The notes: generated by a model not told the origin, from the letters alone. DNA of 64,000 nt from Thermocaproicibacter melissae (GCF_024498295.1 NZ_CP101827.1:686001-750000), one strand, 5' to 3'; shown: positions 45,192-54,302, counted from the stretch's first letter. Translations and numbers: made by a program.

Positions 45192-46901
45192 CTACGAAAC
45201 ATAATTTCGTGGATTGACATGGGAACCTCCGACAATAACCTCAAAGTGGAGATGCGGACCGATGGAGTCTCCGGTACTTCCGACGCGGGCAATTGCCTGT
45301 CCTCTTGACACGGCTTGGCCGGCCGATACAAGCAGAGAACTGCAATGACCATACAGCGTCTTTTTCCCGTTTCCGTGGTTAATGATTACGCATTTGCCAT
45401 ATCCGTCGTTCCAACCTGCAAGTGTAACAACCCCGCCATCAGCGGCAACGATCACTTTTCCGTAGGCACCCGAGCCGGAAATGTCGATTCCTTTATGGAA
45501 CGCTCCCCAGCGCGACCCAAACGTAGAAGTAATCATGTGAAGAGAAGGTACAGGCCACATGAATTTTCCGCTAGCGACGCCTTTTTCATTGACCGGCCGC
45601 TTTTTCGTTCCAGTGAGCACGATTTTGCTGATTGGCTGTTTTGTTACTGTCCTCTTCACGGATTCTCGTGAAACCTCTATCCCGTTTATATAATGTACGC
45701 GATCGACACAGTATTGCTTACCATCTACCCCTTCTTGCAATACTTTTACATAATCGCTGTATTTTGAATCGTCTTTCTTGGTTTCAGTTGAATAAGGGAG
45801 CGTGCCTTCGTAGGATATCGTTTTGATAACTTCCACTTCAAGCGTCGGGACAGCTACTTTCAGTTGTATCAAGTCTCCCGGATGAATCGACTCAGTGATA
45901 TTCGGGTTCAGCTTGCGAAGATCACTGATTGACATGTTGTTTGCGGCGGCGATGAAAGTCAGTGTATCGCCTTCTTTCACCGTATAGGTGGTGCCGGCAC
46001 TTGATTTTCCGTTAATGTAAGCCTGCATCTTGTCCGTTGAGATAATGGAAGAAATCGGGTACAAGCCGTTGATTACTTCCACATTCTTGACAAATTTGGC
46101 AGTCGCGTCTTTATCGTTCCCCTTTGCTTCGTTAAGATAATTTTGAAGCATATAACGAAGGTCGGCAGAACTTTTTACAGCTCCAATTAAATCGCCGTCA
46201 ACATAGAGGCCACTGGCTTCATCAATGATGTCATTACTCTGCTTTATGAGTAAATCGCAGACCGCTTGCGTGCTCTTTAGCCCGGATTTATCACTTGTCA
46301 GCTTGAAAGCCGGCATAAACTGGATGCTCGCATCACTTTGTGATGAGCCATGAATCATGCGTTGATTGACAAGTTCACTCGCTTGTTCAAAGACTTTCTC
46401 ATCCCGAATGGTCCCAATTGTTTTGCCTTGGTTAGAAAGTGTGAGGTTAAATTCTTGATTTTTCCAATAGCGAATCGAAGAAACAAGAAGCAAAATGCAG
46501 ATAACCGAAACGCAGAAATTTAATGCAGTGGATAGTACACCCCGATGTGCGGAAGCACTTTTACGCAGGGAGTAAAAAAAGATAGAGCACGCCGCAAAAA
46601 AGTTTCTTTGTTTGGCTTTTTTTACACGTGCCCTAATTTTCTTAGCTCCACTTCGAGCAATTTTAACTTTATTCCACAGCCTGTACAAATTTACGCCAAG
46701 AGTAACCGAGTAAATATGCCTCAGGAAATACCCAATAGGCAGTAAATATGCAAAGACTCTCCTTCCTACTCTCTTTGAAGCGCGTATTGTCTGAATTCCG
46801 ATGATATATGTGAAACGGCAAAAATCTCTAAAATGATTGCGCGTAAAGTTCGCAGTCATTTTCAAAAAGCAGACAATTGCGCTTTTTAGAGATACCTTCA
46901 T
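45192..46901 (-). CDS. LysM-G5-M23 peptidoglycan endopeptidase
   Basis: A membrane-anchored wall hydrolase of 569 residues. Order: a basic cytosolic segment of about 125 residues, one helix (about 126-144), a linker, LysM (about 304-348, TYTVKEGDTLTFIAA), G5 (about 353-432), and an M23/LytM domain with zinc and catalytic motifs HKGID (H469, D473), YGHCS (H519) and GPHLHFEV (H550, H552), all intact. It probably cuts peptide cross-links outside the membrane. GGAAGGAAAGG precedes the ATG. The long basic N-terminus is unusual for this architecture. Confidence 0.93.
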   Translation of the reverse strand: MKVSLKSAIVCFLKMTANFTRNHFRDFCRFTYIIGIQTIRASKRVGRRVFAYLLPIGYFLRHIYSVTLGVNLYRLWNKVKIARSGAKKIRARVKKAKQRNFFAACSIFFYSLRKSASAHRGVLSTALNFCVSVICILLLVSSIRYWKNQEFNLTLSNQGKTIGTIRDEKVFEQASELVNQRMIHGSSQSDASIQFMPAFKLTSDKSGLKSTQAVCDLLIKQSNDIIDEASGLYVDGDLIGAVKSSADLRYMLQNYLNEAKGNDKDATAKFVKNVEVINGLYPISSIISTDKMQAYINGKSSAGTTYTVKEGDTLTFIAAANNMSISDLRKLNPNITESIHPGDLIQLKVAVPTLEVEVIKTISYEGTLPYSTETKKDDSKYSDYVKVLQEGVDGKQYCVDRVHYINGIEVSRESVKRTVTKQPISKIVLTGTKKRPVNEKGVASGKFMWPVPSLHMITSTFGSRWGAFHKGIDISGSGAYGKVIVAADGGVVTLAGWNDGYGKCVIINHGNGKKTLYGHCSSLLVSAGQAVSRGQAIARVGSTGDSIGPHLHFEVIVGGSHVNPRNYVS

Positions 46902-46946
46902 AAGAGCCTTTCCTTCCGCGATTACAAAGTTGTAACTTATTTATTA

Positions 46947-46975
46947 ATAATATAACAAAATCGTTATTTTTGCAA
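46947..46975 (-). promoter_or_regulatory. Promoter of the LysM-G5-M23 gene
   Basis: Minus-strand TTGCAA (46975-46970), 17 bases, TATTAT (46952-46947). In the leader, the inverted repeat TTACAA-AG-TTGTAA (46922-46935 region) could be an operator. Confidence 0.65.
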
Positions 46976-47000
46976 CACGTAAAGGAAATTATATTGCTGT

Positions 47001-47456
47001 TTAATATTTCAATTTCGCTTCGGTCCAATCTTTGATGACAGGCAAAAATTCAGATACTCTTTGCTTTGCACCGGCGAGATCGTGATCAAGATAGTTGCCA
47101 CATTCCTGCGCGGATGCCCCGGGGATTTCGCCTTCATAGTCCGCAATCTTTTGGAAGATGTCGATGATAAGCTGTACTGCTTCGCTTTGTGGGACATTAC
47201 GGAGCAGAAAATAGAAACCGGTACGGCACCCCATCGGCCCAAAGTAAATCACACGGTCTGCATAAGAAGAATTGCGCGCAAATGTCGCAAAGAGGTGTTC
47301 TATGGTGTGCAGTTCTCCGTTTTTTAGGTATGGCGGCGTATTCGGGCGCACCATGCGGATATCATAAGTTGTAATATCGCCATCGACCCGTGAAACATAA
47401 ATTCCGGGAAGAAGTTTTGTGTGGTCCACGCAGAAGCTTGCAATTTTTTGCATCAT
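47001..47456 (-). CDS. luxS: S-ribosylhomocysteine lyase LuxS
   Basis: Splits S-ribosylhomocysteine to homocysteine and DPD, the precursor of autoinducer 2. The 151 residues have the metal ligands His50 and His54 (ELHTIEHLF) and Cys119 (QECGNY), plus the catalytic Cys77 (PMGCRTG). GGAG lies before two adjacent ATGs. It starts 11 bases after the phospholipase-like gene. The partner nucleosidase mtn/pfs is not in view. Confidence 0.97.
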   Translation of the reverse strand: MMQKIASFCVDHTKLLPGIYVSRVDGDITTYDIRMVRPNTPPYLKNGELHTIEHLFATFARNSSYADRVIYFGPMGCRTGFYFLLRNVPQSEAVQLIIDIFQKIADYEGEIPGASAQECGNYLDHDLAGAKQRVSEFLPVIKDWTEAKLKY

Positions 47457-47467
47457 TTAACTCTCCT

Positions 47468-48364
47468 TTATAAAAATGGATTGTTTCCGAACAATTCGGC
47501 AAGGTTGGTGTTTTGGTCAATTCTTTTTAGAAATGTTACGCTTTCATCTATGGCTGATTCAAAAAGCTCAAAGAAACTTTCCGTATGCTCTCTGGAACTG
47601 TTTGTCGGATCTCTCCATGGTGAAGAAAGAATGTTTGCAAAGTCGAAATCATCATCTTCCATGACGCCGCGCAGAAAGCAGGAAAGCAGGTATTTTCCGC
47701 GCTTTCGTTCAAGGTAATTGAAAAATTGTGTCTTTAAGCCGGTTCGATCATTTTGTAATGCGGTGACAAAGCGGCAGTCCCTTTCCACGCGAATGATTTC
47801 CTTTTCAGAGTATTTTAATTGATATACGTTCTGCAAAACATAAACATATAGGGATGCGATGCTTTGCTTTACGAGCGGATTGTTGGGATAAGCCTTTTTT
47901 AGATTGAATTCAGTTGGAAGCATTTCGGATTCATATCGCAGCAAAATAACATCGAGGGATGTTTCAATCTTCGCGTGTAGAAAAGAATCCTTCGCTCCCG
48001 GATAATGGCTCCTGAATTCCTCTATCTGCGCATGAATAAAGGGGTGGCAAGTTCGATCAAGACTGTAGTGACACAGGAAACCAAGCCAATAGGAACGCGC
48101 AGCAAGGTCATCGGGATGCTGAATCGTGTACTCATTTATCGAATGAAAAAGCGGAAGCGGATTCTCTTTATGCATAAGCAAACCTGTATTTCTAAGGCTG
48201 AGATTTCGCTCCTTGGGCAGTGTAAATGAAGTATACAGAAAATCAGGCCCCTGTGCTCCCCACAGAAAAGCATCTTGATCTACGGGGGCTTTTCCACTTT
48301 GAACATAAGCTTTCAAAACTCGCAGAGCATGCAGGTAATGGCATATTAAGGCAGGCATCCCCAT
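47468..48364 (-). CDS. Zinc-dependent phospholipase C family protein
   Basis: A roughly 298-residue protein with zinc-site patterns of the phospholipase C/S1 nuclease superfamily (ALICHYLHALRV, WGAQGPDFLY, LGFLCHYSLDRTCHPFIHAQ). It lacks a signal peptide, unlike secreted clostridial toxins, so it is a cytosolic relative common in clostridia; the substrate is unknown. ATG at 48364 with GGAG 5 bases upstream (48358 is the alternative). Probably co-transcribed with luxS. Confidence 0.82.
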   Translation of the reverse strand: MGMPALICHYLHALRVLKAYVQSGKAPVDQDAFLWGAQGPDFLYTSFTLPKERNLSLRNTGLLMHKENPLPLFHSINEYTIQHPDDLAARSYWLGFLCHYSLDRTCHPFIHAQIEEFRSHYPGAKDSFLHAKIETSLDVILLRYESEMLPTEFNLKKAYPNNPLVKQSIASLYVYVLQNVYQLKYSEKEIIRVERDCRFVTALQNDRTGLKTQFFNYLERKRGKYLLSCFLRGVMEDDDFDFANILSSPWRDPTNSSREHTESFFELFESAIDESVTFLKRIDQNTNLAELFGNNPFL

Positions 48365-48377
48365 CAACACTCCGAAA

Positions 48378-48414
48378 ATAAAAAAATAGAAGGATACAGA
48401 TAACCGTATCCTTC
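48378..48414 (-). terminator. Terminator of the amino acid importer operon
   Basis: GAAGGATAC and GTATCCTTC, 9-bp stem, 8-base loop, then TATTTTTTTATTTT on the minus strand, 25 bases after the ATPase stop. Confidence 0.85.
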
Positions 48415-48438
48415 ATACTATCACATTTCTTTTTAGGA

Positions 48439-49173
48439 TTAAAGTACCTTTGCCAAAAAGTCCTGCAGACGTGGACTTTTGGGATGATTGAAAAATTCTT
48501 CCGGAGGAGCTTCTTCTACAATCTGTCCGTCATCCATAAAAAGGACACGCGTTGCAACTTCGCGGGCGAAGGCCATTTCGTGAGTAACCACTACCATTGT
48601 CATTCCCTCGTTGGCAAGCTCCTTCATAACAGCGAGCACTTCACCGACCATCTCAGGGTCGAGAGCACTGGTAGGCTCATCAAACAGCATAACATCCGGT
48701 TCCATCGCAAGAGAACGCACAATTGCGATACGCTGCTTCTGGCCGCCAGAAAGCTGTCCCGGGTAGGAATCTGCTTTCTCCTCAAGGCCAATACGCTTCA
48801 GCAACTCAATAGCCTGTGCGTCAGCCTCTTCTTTTGTTTTCAAACCTAAAGTTACAGGAGCAAGCGTAATGTTCTGTCTTACTGTTAAATGCGGAAACAA
48901 GTTGAAATGCTGGAATACCATGCCGATTTTCTGACGCAATTTATCAATGTCACAATCAGGAGAATTGATCTGTTTGCCTTCAAACCAGATTTCCCCTTCC
49001 GTTGGTTTTTCAAGAAGATTCAGGCAGCGCAGAAAGGTGCTTTTTCCGGAACCGGAAGGCCCAATGACAACCACTTTTTCTCCCTGCTGAATTTCCTGAT
49101 TGATTCCCTTCAAGACATCAACATCACCATTCAGCGTATGAAAACTTTTGTGAAGATTTTTAACGGTAATCAC
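48439..49173 (-). CDS. Polar amino acid ABC transporter, ATP-binding protein
   Basis: ATPase of a GlnQ/HisP-type importer, 244 residues. Walker [11 protein letters not shown]-loop [12 protein letters not shown], signature LSGGQKQR, Walker [16 protein letters not shown]-loop VTHEM. The GTG at 49173 is chosen: GGAGG lies 10 bases upstream and the protein begins [10 protein letters not shown]. It overlaps the permease gene by 14 bases. Third gene of the importer operon. Confidence 0.96.
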   Translation of the reverse strand: MITVKNLHKSFHTLNGDVDVLKGINQEIQQGEKVVVIGPSGSGKSTFLRCLNLLEKPTEGEIWFEGKQINSPDCDIDKLRQKIGMVFQHFNLFPHLTVRQNITLAPVTLGLKTKEEADAQAIELLKRIGLEEKADSYPGQLSGGQKQRIAIVRSLAMEPDVMLFDEPTSALDPEMVGEVLAVMKELANEGMTMVVVTHEMAFAREVATRVLFMDDGQIVEEAPPEEFFNHPKSPRLQDFLAKVL

Positions 49174-49891
49174 TTCTGCGCAGCCTCCTTTCAAATTTGG
49201 TAAGCAGAGCACTTAGACCAACAACGATGACGAGATAAATCGCCGCTGTTGAAAGCAGCGGTGTAAAAGCCTGGTATGTGATACTGCGGATAATATCGCC
49301 GCCTTTTGTGAGGTCCTGAATACCGATGTATCCGGCTACGGAGGTCTCTTTTAGGAGTGCGATGAATTCATTGCCAATTGCCGGAAGAACATTCTTTAGA
49401 GCCTGCGGGAAGATGATTTTTACCATCGTGGTGCGTTGGCTAAGACCCAGTGAGCGTCCGGCTTCCATTTGTCCGCGGTCGACCGACATGATACCGCTGC
49501 GGATAATTTCAGCAACGTATGCGCCGGAATTGATGCCGAATGCTAAAATTGCAGTTGTAATCTCGTTGACGGCCGTCCCGTTCAGGATGATATAATACAT
49601 AATCATCAGCTGAACAACGACAGGAGTTCCGCGGATTACGGTTAGATACAGCGAGCAGATTCCGTTCAAAATACGCAATTTCGATGGGTCATTGCTGTGT
49701 GCTACCTTGACAAGTGAAACAAGAGTACCGAGAATTACGCCGAGGATAACAGCAAAAATAGTGATTATCAGCGTGTTCCCGAGGCCGTCTAAAATATACT
49801 GGTAACGGCCCTGTTCTACAAAACTTTGGTGTAGTTGATCGGTAAGTTCAGAAAAGAAAGACATCGGCAAAGCGGCCATTAACGAATGCAT
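49160..49891 (-). CDS. Polar amino acid ABC transporter, permease
   Basis: A 243-residue HisM/GlnP-type permease with about five membrane helices and the EAA loop [25 protein letters not shown] split around the coupling helix. GGGAGGG lies before the ATG. It sits between the binding protein and the ATPase; the single permease gene implies a homodimer. Confidence 0.95.
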   Translation of the reverse strand: MHSLMAALPMSFFSELTDQLHQSFVEQGRYQYILDGLGNTLIITIFAVILGVILGTLVSLVKVAHSNDPSKLRILNGICSLYLTVIRGTPVVVQLMIMYYIILNGTAVNEITTAILAFGINSGAYVAEIIRSGIMSVDRGQMEAGRSLGLSQRTTMVKIIFPQALKNVLPAIGNEFIALLKETSVAGYIGIQDLTKGGDIIRSITYQAFTPLLSTAAIYLVIVVGLSALLTKFERRLRRSDYR

Positions 49892-49915
49892 TAAAACCCT
49901 CCCTGTTAACTGTTA

Positions 49916-49945
49916 AAAGCAGGAAGCGGAAAAGCTTCCTGCTTT
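49916..49945 (-). terminator. Intercistronic hairpin between binding protein and permease
   Basis: AAAGCAGGAAGC and GCTTCCTGCTTT form a 12-bp stem with a 6-base loop; only TTTTAA follows. It is likely a partial terminator or RNA stabiliser that lets the binding protein be made in excess over the membrane parts. Confidence 0.7.
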
Positions 49946-49976
49946 CCTTTACCTGTGGGCTGCCCGAAAAGTTTCC

Positions 49977-50744
49977 TTAGCTATTTTCTAATGCAGCTTT
50001 ATTTTCCTCAATGAGTTTATCCAGTTCTCCACTGGACTTCATTTCTGCCAGAACACTGTTAATCGTGTTGAGCAGATCTGTATTGCCTTTCTTGACGGCA
50101 ATTGCGTAATGTTCGACAGTGAGAGCGTCATCGAGTTTAACGATCTTGTCGGAGTTATTCTCAACAAATTTCTGTGCCGGGAAATCGTCAATAACAACCG
50201 CGTCGAGTCTTCCAGCAATCAGGTCCGAAATGGCATCGCTGCCTTTGTTGTAACGCTTTACGGTTTTCACGTGAATATCCGACGTTTTCTCCTCGTCAGT
50301 GCAGTACGTATCACCCGTTGTTCCCTGCTGCACACCGACCGTCTTACCGTTCAGATCTGTACGGCTCTTGATGGAGCTGTTTTTCAAAACAATAATCGAC
50401 TGTGTTGCATCGAAATATGTGTCGGAGAAATCCATGTTCTTTTTCCGGTCCTCCGTGACGGTCATACCTGCTGCAACAAAATCGCATTTGCCGGAAGAAA
50501 GCTCATTGGGCAAAGAATCGAATTCAACGTCACGAATTTCGAGTTCCTTACCGACTTTTGCAGCAATTTTCTTCGCAATCTCAACATCAATTCCGACGAT
50601 TTCTTTTCCAGAATAATACTCAAACGGCTGGAACTGCGCATTCGTTGACATGACTATTTTGTTACCTTTTTTGGAACATGCGGCAAACGGAACGAGCATT
50701 GCCGCCGCGAGGCAAATGGCTGCGACTTTTTTAAGATTTTTCAT
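49977..50744 (-). CDS. Polar amino acid ABC transporter, substrate-binding lipoprotein
   Basis: A 255-residue SBP_bac_3 family lipoprotein. Signal peptide with lipobox FAAC (lipid Cys23), then QFQPFEYYSGKEIVGIDVEIA and SGKCDFVAAGMTVTEDRKKNMDFS, typical for polar amino acid binding. The actual ligand (cystine, glutamine, arginine and so on) is not decidable. The ATG at 50744 has AGAGGGA upstream. First gene of its operon. Confidence 0.95.
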   Translation of the reverse strand: MKNLKKVAAICLAAAMLVPFAACSKKGNKIVMSTNAQFQPFEYYSGKEIVGIDVEIAKKIAAKVGKELEIRDVEFDSLPNELSSGKCDFVAAGMTVTEDRKKNMDFSDTYFDATQSIIVLKNSSIKSRTDLNGKTVGVQQGTTGDTYCTDEEKTSDIHVKTVKRYNKGSDAISDLIAGRLDAVVIDDFPAQKFVENNSDKIVKLDDALTVEHYAIAVKKGNTDLLNTINSVLAEMKSSGELDKLIEENKAALENS

Positions 50745-50787
50745 ATTATTTCCCTCTTCCAAATCATTCTCTGTTTTGTATGTCTGT

Positions 50788-50816
50788 ATTATATCGCATA
50801 AATATACATTATGCAA
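50788..50816 (-). promoter_or_regulatory. Promoter and operator-like repeat of the importer operon
   Basis: Minus-strand TTGCAT (50816-50811), 17 bases, TATAAT (50793-50788). Between and over the boxes lies GCATAA-N7-TTATGC (50796-50814), a perfect 6-bp inverted repeat placed where a repressor would block polymerase. Confidence 0.78.
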
Positions 50817-50846
50817 GAGTAAAATTGAATTTATATTCAACTATTT

Positions 50847-51686
50847 TCAAATTTTTATGCATGAAAGCATATCCTCGGGAAGCTGCGAGCAAAAGCGCAT
50901 CGCTTTGCCTGTAATTGGATGGCGAAAACGAATTTCCCCGCAATGCAGAGCCTGCCGGTATATTTTATCCATGCTCCCGCCGTACATATCATCGCCTGCA
51001 AGCGGATGTCCAATGGAAGAAAAGTGTACCCGTATTTGGTGGGTCCTTCCTGTTTTTAATCTTACCGCAATAAGGGTGCAACCATTCAGCGACTGAATCG
51101 CACGCCAGCGCGTAACAGCGGAAATCCCGTTAGGCATAACGGCGCGTTGTATAGCATGCCCCGGCATGCGGTCAATTGGCCGGTCAATGACTCCGCTTCC
51201 GTTAAGAACCCCTTCAATGATAGCAAAGTAAGTTTTGCGGATATTGCCGGCAAGCTTTTCAGCCGCAAAGGGATTCTTTGCAATCAACACTAAGCCAGTT
51301 GTATCTCGATCGAGCCGATAGACCGGGCGAAATGCGTATTTTTCTCCCATTGCCAATTGATGAAACGCCACGGCATTTGCCAAACTGTCGGAGTCGTGGC
51401 CTGGGCATGGGTACATTGGCATGAAAGCGGGTTTCTCTACAATCAGAAGGTCGTCATCTTCAAATACTACTGAAATTGGATGAGGAACCGGTTCCGGAAT
51501 CTTTTCATCGTCAGGGAAACGCAACTGAATACAATCTCCTGCATGCAGCAGTTCCGGAGCCGTTATTTTTATTCCGTTTCTTGTAATGCCATTCTGTTCT
51601 CTTTTCAGTTTGGCAGTTTGGCGGACTGAGAGGCCGACATAGTTTCTGAGAAAACTTTTCAGAGTTATACCATCGTATTGATCTGG
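50847..51686 (-). pseudogene. RluA-family pseudouridine synthase, main fragment (split by IS256-type element)
   Basis: Encodes nearly all of an RluA/RluD-type rRNA or tRNA pseudouridine synthase. The catalytic motif is VYRLDRDTTGLVL (Asp conserved), with LKTGRTHQIRVHFS later. At the upstream end the frame continues through an S4-like RNA-binding domain (LKSFLRNYVGLSVRQTAKL) to 51686, where the insertion begins; a TGA in the IS end closes the frame. Without the element, the frame joins an ATG at 53055 to give 287 residues (MREIKFVVPDQYDGI...). As it stands only a TTG at 51524 could start it, without the S4 domain. So it is most likely inactive. Confidence 0.9.
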
Positions 51687-51712
51687 GCTATGTCAAGAGA
51701 AGTTCGCAATTT
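51678..51712. repeat. Left end of the IS: target duplication and terminal repeat
   Basis: TTGATCTGG (51678-51686) is the 9-bp target duplication. The IS then begins GCTATGTCAAGAG followed by AAGTTCGCAATTT (51700-51712), which is an exact inverted copy of the right end core. Confidence 0.85.
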
Positions 51713-53022
51713 GGGGACTCCACGAAATGAATTAAGCTGCGCTTAGCAGAAGTGTCTGAATCGATTTGGGATTCAAATATGCTCTGGAAACGGACCAGTC
51801 TTCAGCGTATTCCATGAGATATGTTGTAACCAACCGCAGATAGGAATCTTTGTTTGGGAATATCCCGACGACGTTGGTTCTGCGCCGGATTTCCTTGTTC
51901 AGCCGTTCCAGCATATTGGTCGATGAGATTTTACGGGCATCAAGCTCGGGGAATGCATAGAAAGCCAGTGAGTCCTCCAGCCCGTCTTCCAGAAGCTCGA
52001 TTGCTTTGGGAAACCGCTTCCCATATTGCTCCGACAACTGTTTTGCGCGCTGTCGCGCTAATTGGACGGAAGGCGCCAGCCAGATTTCTTTCAGTTGGAC
52101 CGCAAAGGATTCTTTTTCTTTCTGCGGTATATGGGCCAGAATATTTCGCATGAAATGCACTTTGCAGCGTTGCCAGGATGCGCCGGGAAAACTTTCTCGG
52201 ATGGCGGCAATCAGCCCTTTGTTCGCATCGGAAACCACCAGCAGCGGTGTTTTCAAGCCGCGATCCAAAAGACTTTGAAACAACTGGGAATAGCTCTCTT
52301 TGGATTCGTCCAGCATCGGCTCCACGGCGAGAATGTCCCTGTGCCCTTGCTCGTTGACGCCGCAGACAACCATCACCGCCATGCTGACGACACGGCCATC
52401 CATACGGACTTTTTCGTACAGGGCATCCGTCCAAATGACAGGATAACGAGTATCCGTCAGAGAACGGTTGCGAAATTCCTGTACCTGTTCATTGAGCCCT
52501 TTTGTCATCTCACTGACCTGACTGCGGGAGAGGTTCTCTATCCCCAGACTGTGAGCCAACTTTTCCATCTTCCGTGTGGACACGCCCTGCACGAATGCCT
52601 CCTGAATAACCTGTACCAGCGCCGCCTCGCTGCGTTTGCGTTCAGTGACAAAGAACGGGATATATCCATGGCTGCGCAGCTTTGGCACCATGAGATACAT
52701 CGTCCCTACGCGAGTATCCAGCCTCCGGGGACGATATCCGCAGCGGTAGTCACTTCGAGACGGATTGTGCGCATTCTTTTCCGCCCCCACAAGGCCGGAA
52801 ACCTCCGCCTCCATCAGTTGAGCGCAGAGCCATTCCAGCATACTGAGCATCGGGTCGGGCTCCGCCATACATTTCAGTAGCAATTCCGTAAGATCTGTGT
52901 TATTCTTTCCTTGAGTCATTGGGACCAACTCCTTTTTGAATGTCTTGACACCATTCATTTTAAAGGAGTCCCAATGGCTTTTCTATACCTTCTCGAAATT
53001 GCGAACTTTATTGTACTCTATC
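51687..53022. mobile_element. IS256-family insertion sequence
   Basis: A 1336-bp element bounded by imperfect inverted repeats sharing a 13-bp core (AAGTTCGCAATTT at 51700-51712 and its complement at 52996-53008), both outer ends beginning with G, and flanked by an identical 9-bp target duplication TTGATCTGG (51678-51686 and 53023-53031; a tenth G also matches). It carries one transposase gene. 8-9 bp duplications and about 1.3 kb are typical of IS256. An undamaged duplication suggests a recent insertion. Confidence 0.92.
51732..52919 (-). CDS. IS256-family transposase
   Basis: Mutator-type DDE transposase of 395 residues. Catalytic pieces: VIWTDALYEKVR (first Asp), VVSDANKGLIAAIRESFPG (second Asp), the CKVHFMRNIL signature, and STNMLERLNKEIRRRT (Glu). 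Full length, no frameshift, so probably active. The ATG at 52919 has AAAGGAG 9 bases before it; an in-frame start at 52958 is possible but lacks a site. Confidence 0.95.
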   Translation of the reverse strand: MTQGKNNTDLTELLLKCMAEPDPMLSMLEWLCAQLMEAEVSGLVGAEKNAHNPSRSDYRCGYRPRRLDTRVGTMYLMVPKLRSHGYIPFFVTERKRSEAALVQVIQEAFVQGVSTRKMEKLAHSLGIENLSRSQVSEMTKGLNEQVQEFRNRSLTDTRYPVIWTDALYEKVRMDGRVVSMAVMVVCGVNEQGHRDILAVEPMLDESKESYSQLFQSLLDRGLKTPLLVVSDANKGLIAAIRESFPGASWQRCKVHFMRNILAHIPQKEKESFAVQLKEIWLAPSVQLARQRAKQLSEQYGKRFPKAIELLEDGLEDSLAFYAFPELDARKISSTNMLERLNKEIRRRTNVVGIFPNKDSYLRLVTTYLMEYAEDWSVSRAYLNPKSIQTLLLSAA

Positions 53023-53031
53023 TTGATCTGG
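52996..53031. repeat. Right end of the IS: terminal repeat and target duplication
   Basis: AAATTGCGAACTT (52996-53008) plus the outer 14 bases to 53022 form the right repeat; TTGATCTGG (53023-53031) is the second copy of the target duplication. Confidence 0.85.
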
Positions 53032-53055
53032 GACAACGAATTTAATTTCGCGCAT
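53032..53055 (-). pseudogene. First codons of the split RluA-family gene
   Basis: The minus strand from 53055 reads ATG and seven more codons (MREIKFVV) in the same frame as the main fragment across the target site; GGAG lies upstream. Joined to 51686 it restores a frame with no stop. Cut off now by the IS. Confidence 0.82.
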
Positions 53056-53100
53056 ACTTAAATTATATCTCCATAGTTGATGCATTGTTTAAGACTTCAT

Positions 53101-53133
53101 AAAACAAACGCCGCTCTGCATTGCAGAGCGGCG
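53101..53133 (-). terminator. Terminator of ilvE
   Basis: CGCCGCTCTGC and GCAGAGCGGCG, an 11-bp stem with a 3-base loop, then TTTGTTTT on the minus strand. Confidence 0.88.
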
Positions 53134-53151
53134 CAACACATTCTACAGGAA

Positions 53152-54222
53152 TCAGCAGACTTTTGTAGTCCAGCCCATATCATCCGGCAGAAGGCCCCAC
53201 TGAATGCCTGTAAGAGTATCATAAAGCCTCTGAGTAACTTCGCCGATCTTACCGTTATTGATGACAGCAACTTCATCTTCATAGCGAAGTTCGCCGACCG
53301 GTGAAATGACAGCAGCGGTTCCGGTTCCGAAAACTTCTTCCAGTTTTCCTTCTCTGGCAGCTTTCATGACATCGGTAATTGCCAGACGTTCTTCCGAGAC
53401 TTTATAGCCCCATTTTTTCAGGAGTTCAATGCAAGACATACGGGTAATGCCTGGAAGTACGGTGCCGACCGTTGGCGCTGTGTAAATCGTTCCGTCAATT
53501 TTGAAGAAGCAGTTCATAGAACCAACTTCCTCAACGTATTTGCGCTCTACGCCGTCGAGCCAGAGAGTCTGGCTATAACCCAAGGATTCGGCAATTTCCT
53601 GTGAAATCAAGGATGCAGCGTAGTTGCCGCCGCACTTAATGTATCCGGTTCCGCCGGGTGCTGCGCGTACATATTTATCTTCGACATAAATCTTGACCGG
53701 ATTCAATCCGGTGGGATAGTATGCCGCAACCGGACAGCAAATTATGATGAAATAATATGTATTGGAAGCTTTCACGCCAAGGTGCGGTTCCGTTGCGATG
53801 CAAAACGGACGAATGTAAAGCGATTCGCCCGGCTGGGAGGGGACCCAGTCTTTTTCCACTTTTACAAGAGCCTTGACAGCTGTAACAAAGTCTTCTTCCG
53901 GAACAGGGGGCATGCACATGCGCTCATGTGTCGATCTGAATCGAGCAGCATTCTTTTCCGGACGGAACAGTTGAATGGTACCGTCCTTGGTACGATAAGC
54001 CTTCATGCCTTCAAACGATTCCTGCGCATAATGCAGAACGATTGCCGCCGGGTCAAGCTGCAGCGGTGCATACGGTACGATTCGAGGATCGTGCCACCCT
54101 TTGCCTTCGGTGTAATCCATCATAAACATGTGGTCGGTAAAGATGGTACCGAACGGCAGCGGATCTCCCGGTGCAGGTTTCTTTTTCGGCGTTTTTGTTA
54201 ATTCATACCTGATCTCCTGCAT
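53152..54222 (-). CDS. ilvE: Branched-chain amino acid aminotransferase
   Basis: Fold-type IV PLP transaminase for valine, leucine and isoleucine. The 356 residues are of the long bacterial/eukaryotic BCAT type II form (GDPLPFGTIFTDHMFMMDY near the start, then the PLP Lys in YIKCGGNYAASL and EVFGTGTAAVISPVG). A monocistronic gene with its own promoter and terminator. No T-box leader was seen. Confidence 0.96.
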   Translation of the reverse strand: MQEIRYELTKTPKKKPAPGDPLPFGTIFTDHMFMMDYTEGKGWHDPRIVPYAPLQLDPAAIVLHYAQESFEGMKAYRTKDGTIQLFRPEKNAARFRSTHERMCMPPVPEEDFVTAVKALVKVEKDWVPSQPGESLYIRPFCIATEPHLGVKASNTYYFIIICCPVAAYYPTGLNPVKIYVEDKYVRAAPGGTGYIKCGGNYAASLISQEIAESLGYSQTLWLDGVERKYVEEVGSMNCFFKIDGTIYTAPTVGTVLPGITRMSCIELLKKWGYKVSEERLAITDVMKAAREGKLEEVFGTGTAAVISPVGELRYEDEVAVINNGKIGEVTQRLYDTLTGIQWGLLPDDMGWTTKVC

Positions 54223-54273
54223 TTTTTGAATGCCCTTCTTTCAAAATATTAAATCACAAATTTATTGTTTATA

Positions 54274-54302
54274 GTTATATCATCTTTTCTGTGCTTTTTC
54301 AA
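54274..54302 (-). promoter_or_regulatory. Promoter of ilvE
   Basis: Minus-strand TTGAAA (54302-54297), 17 bases, TATAAC (54279-54274), about 50 bases before the ATG. Confidence 0.7.

Noticed and set aside
54223-54300. T-box leader before ilvE
   Set aside because: The leader from the likely promoter is only about 50 bases, and no T-box sequence or terminator is present.
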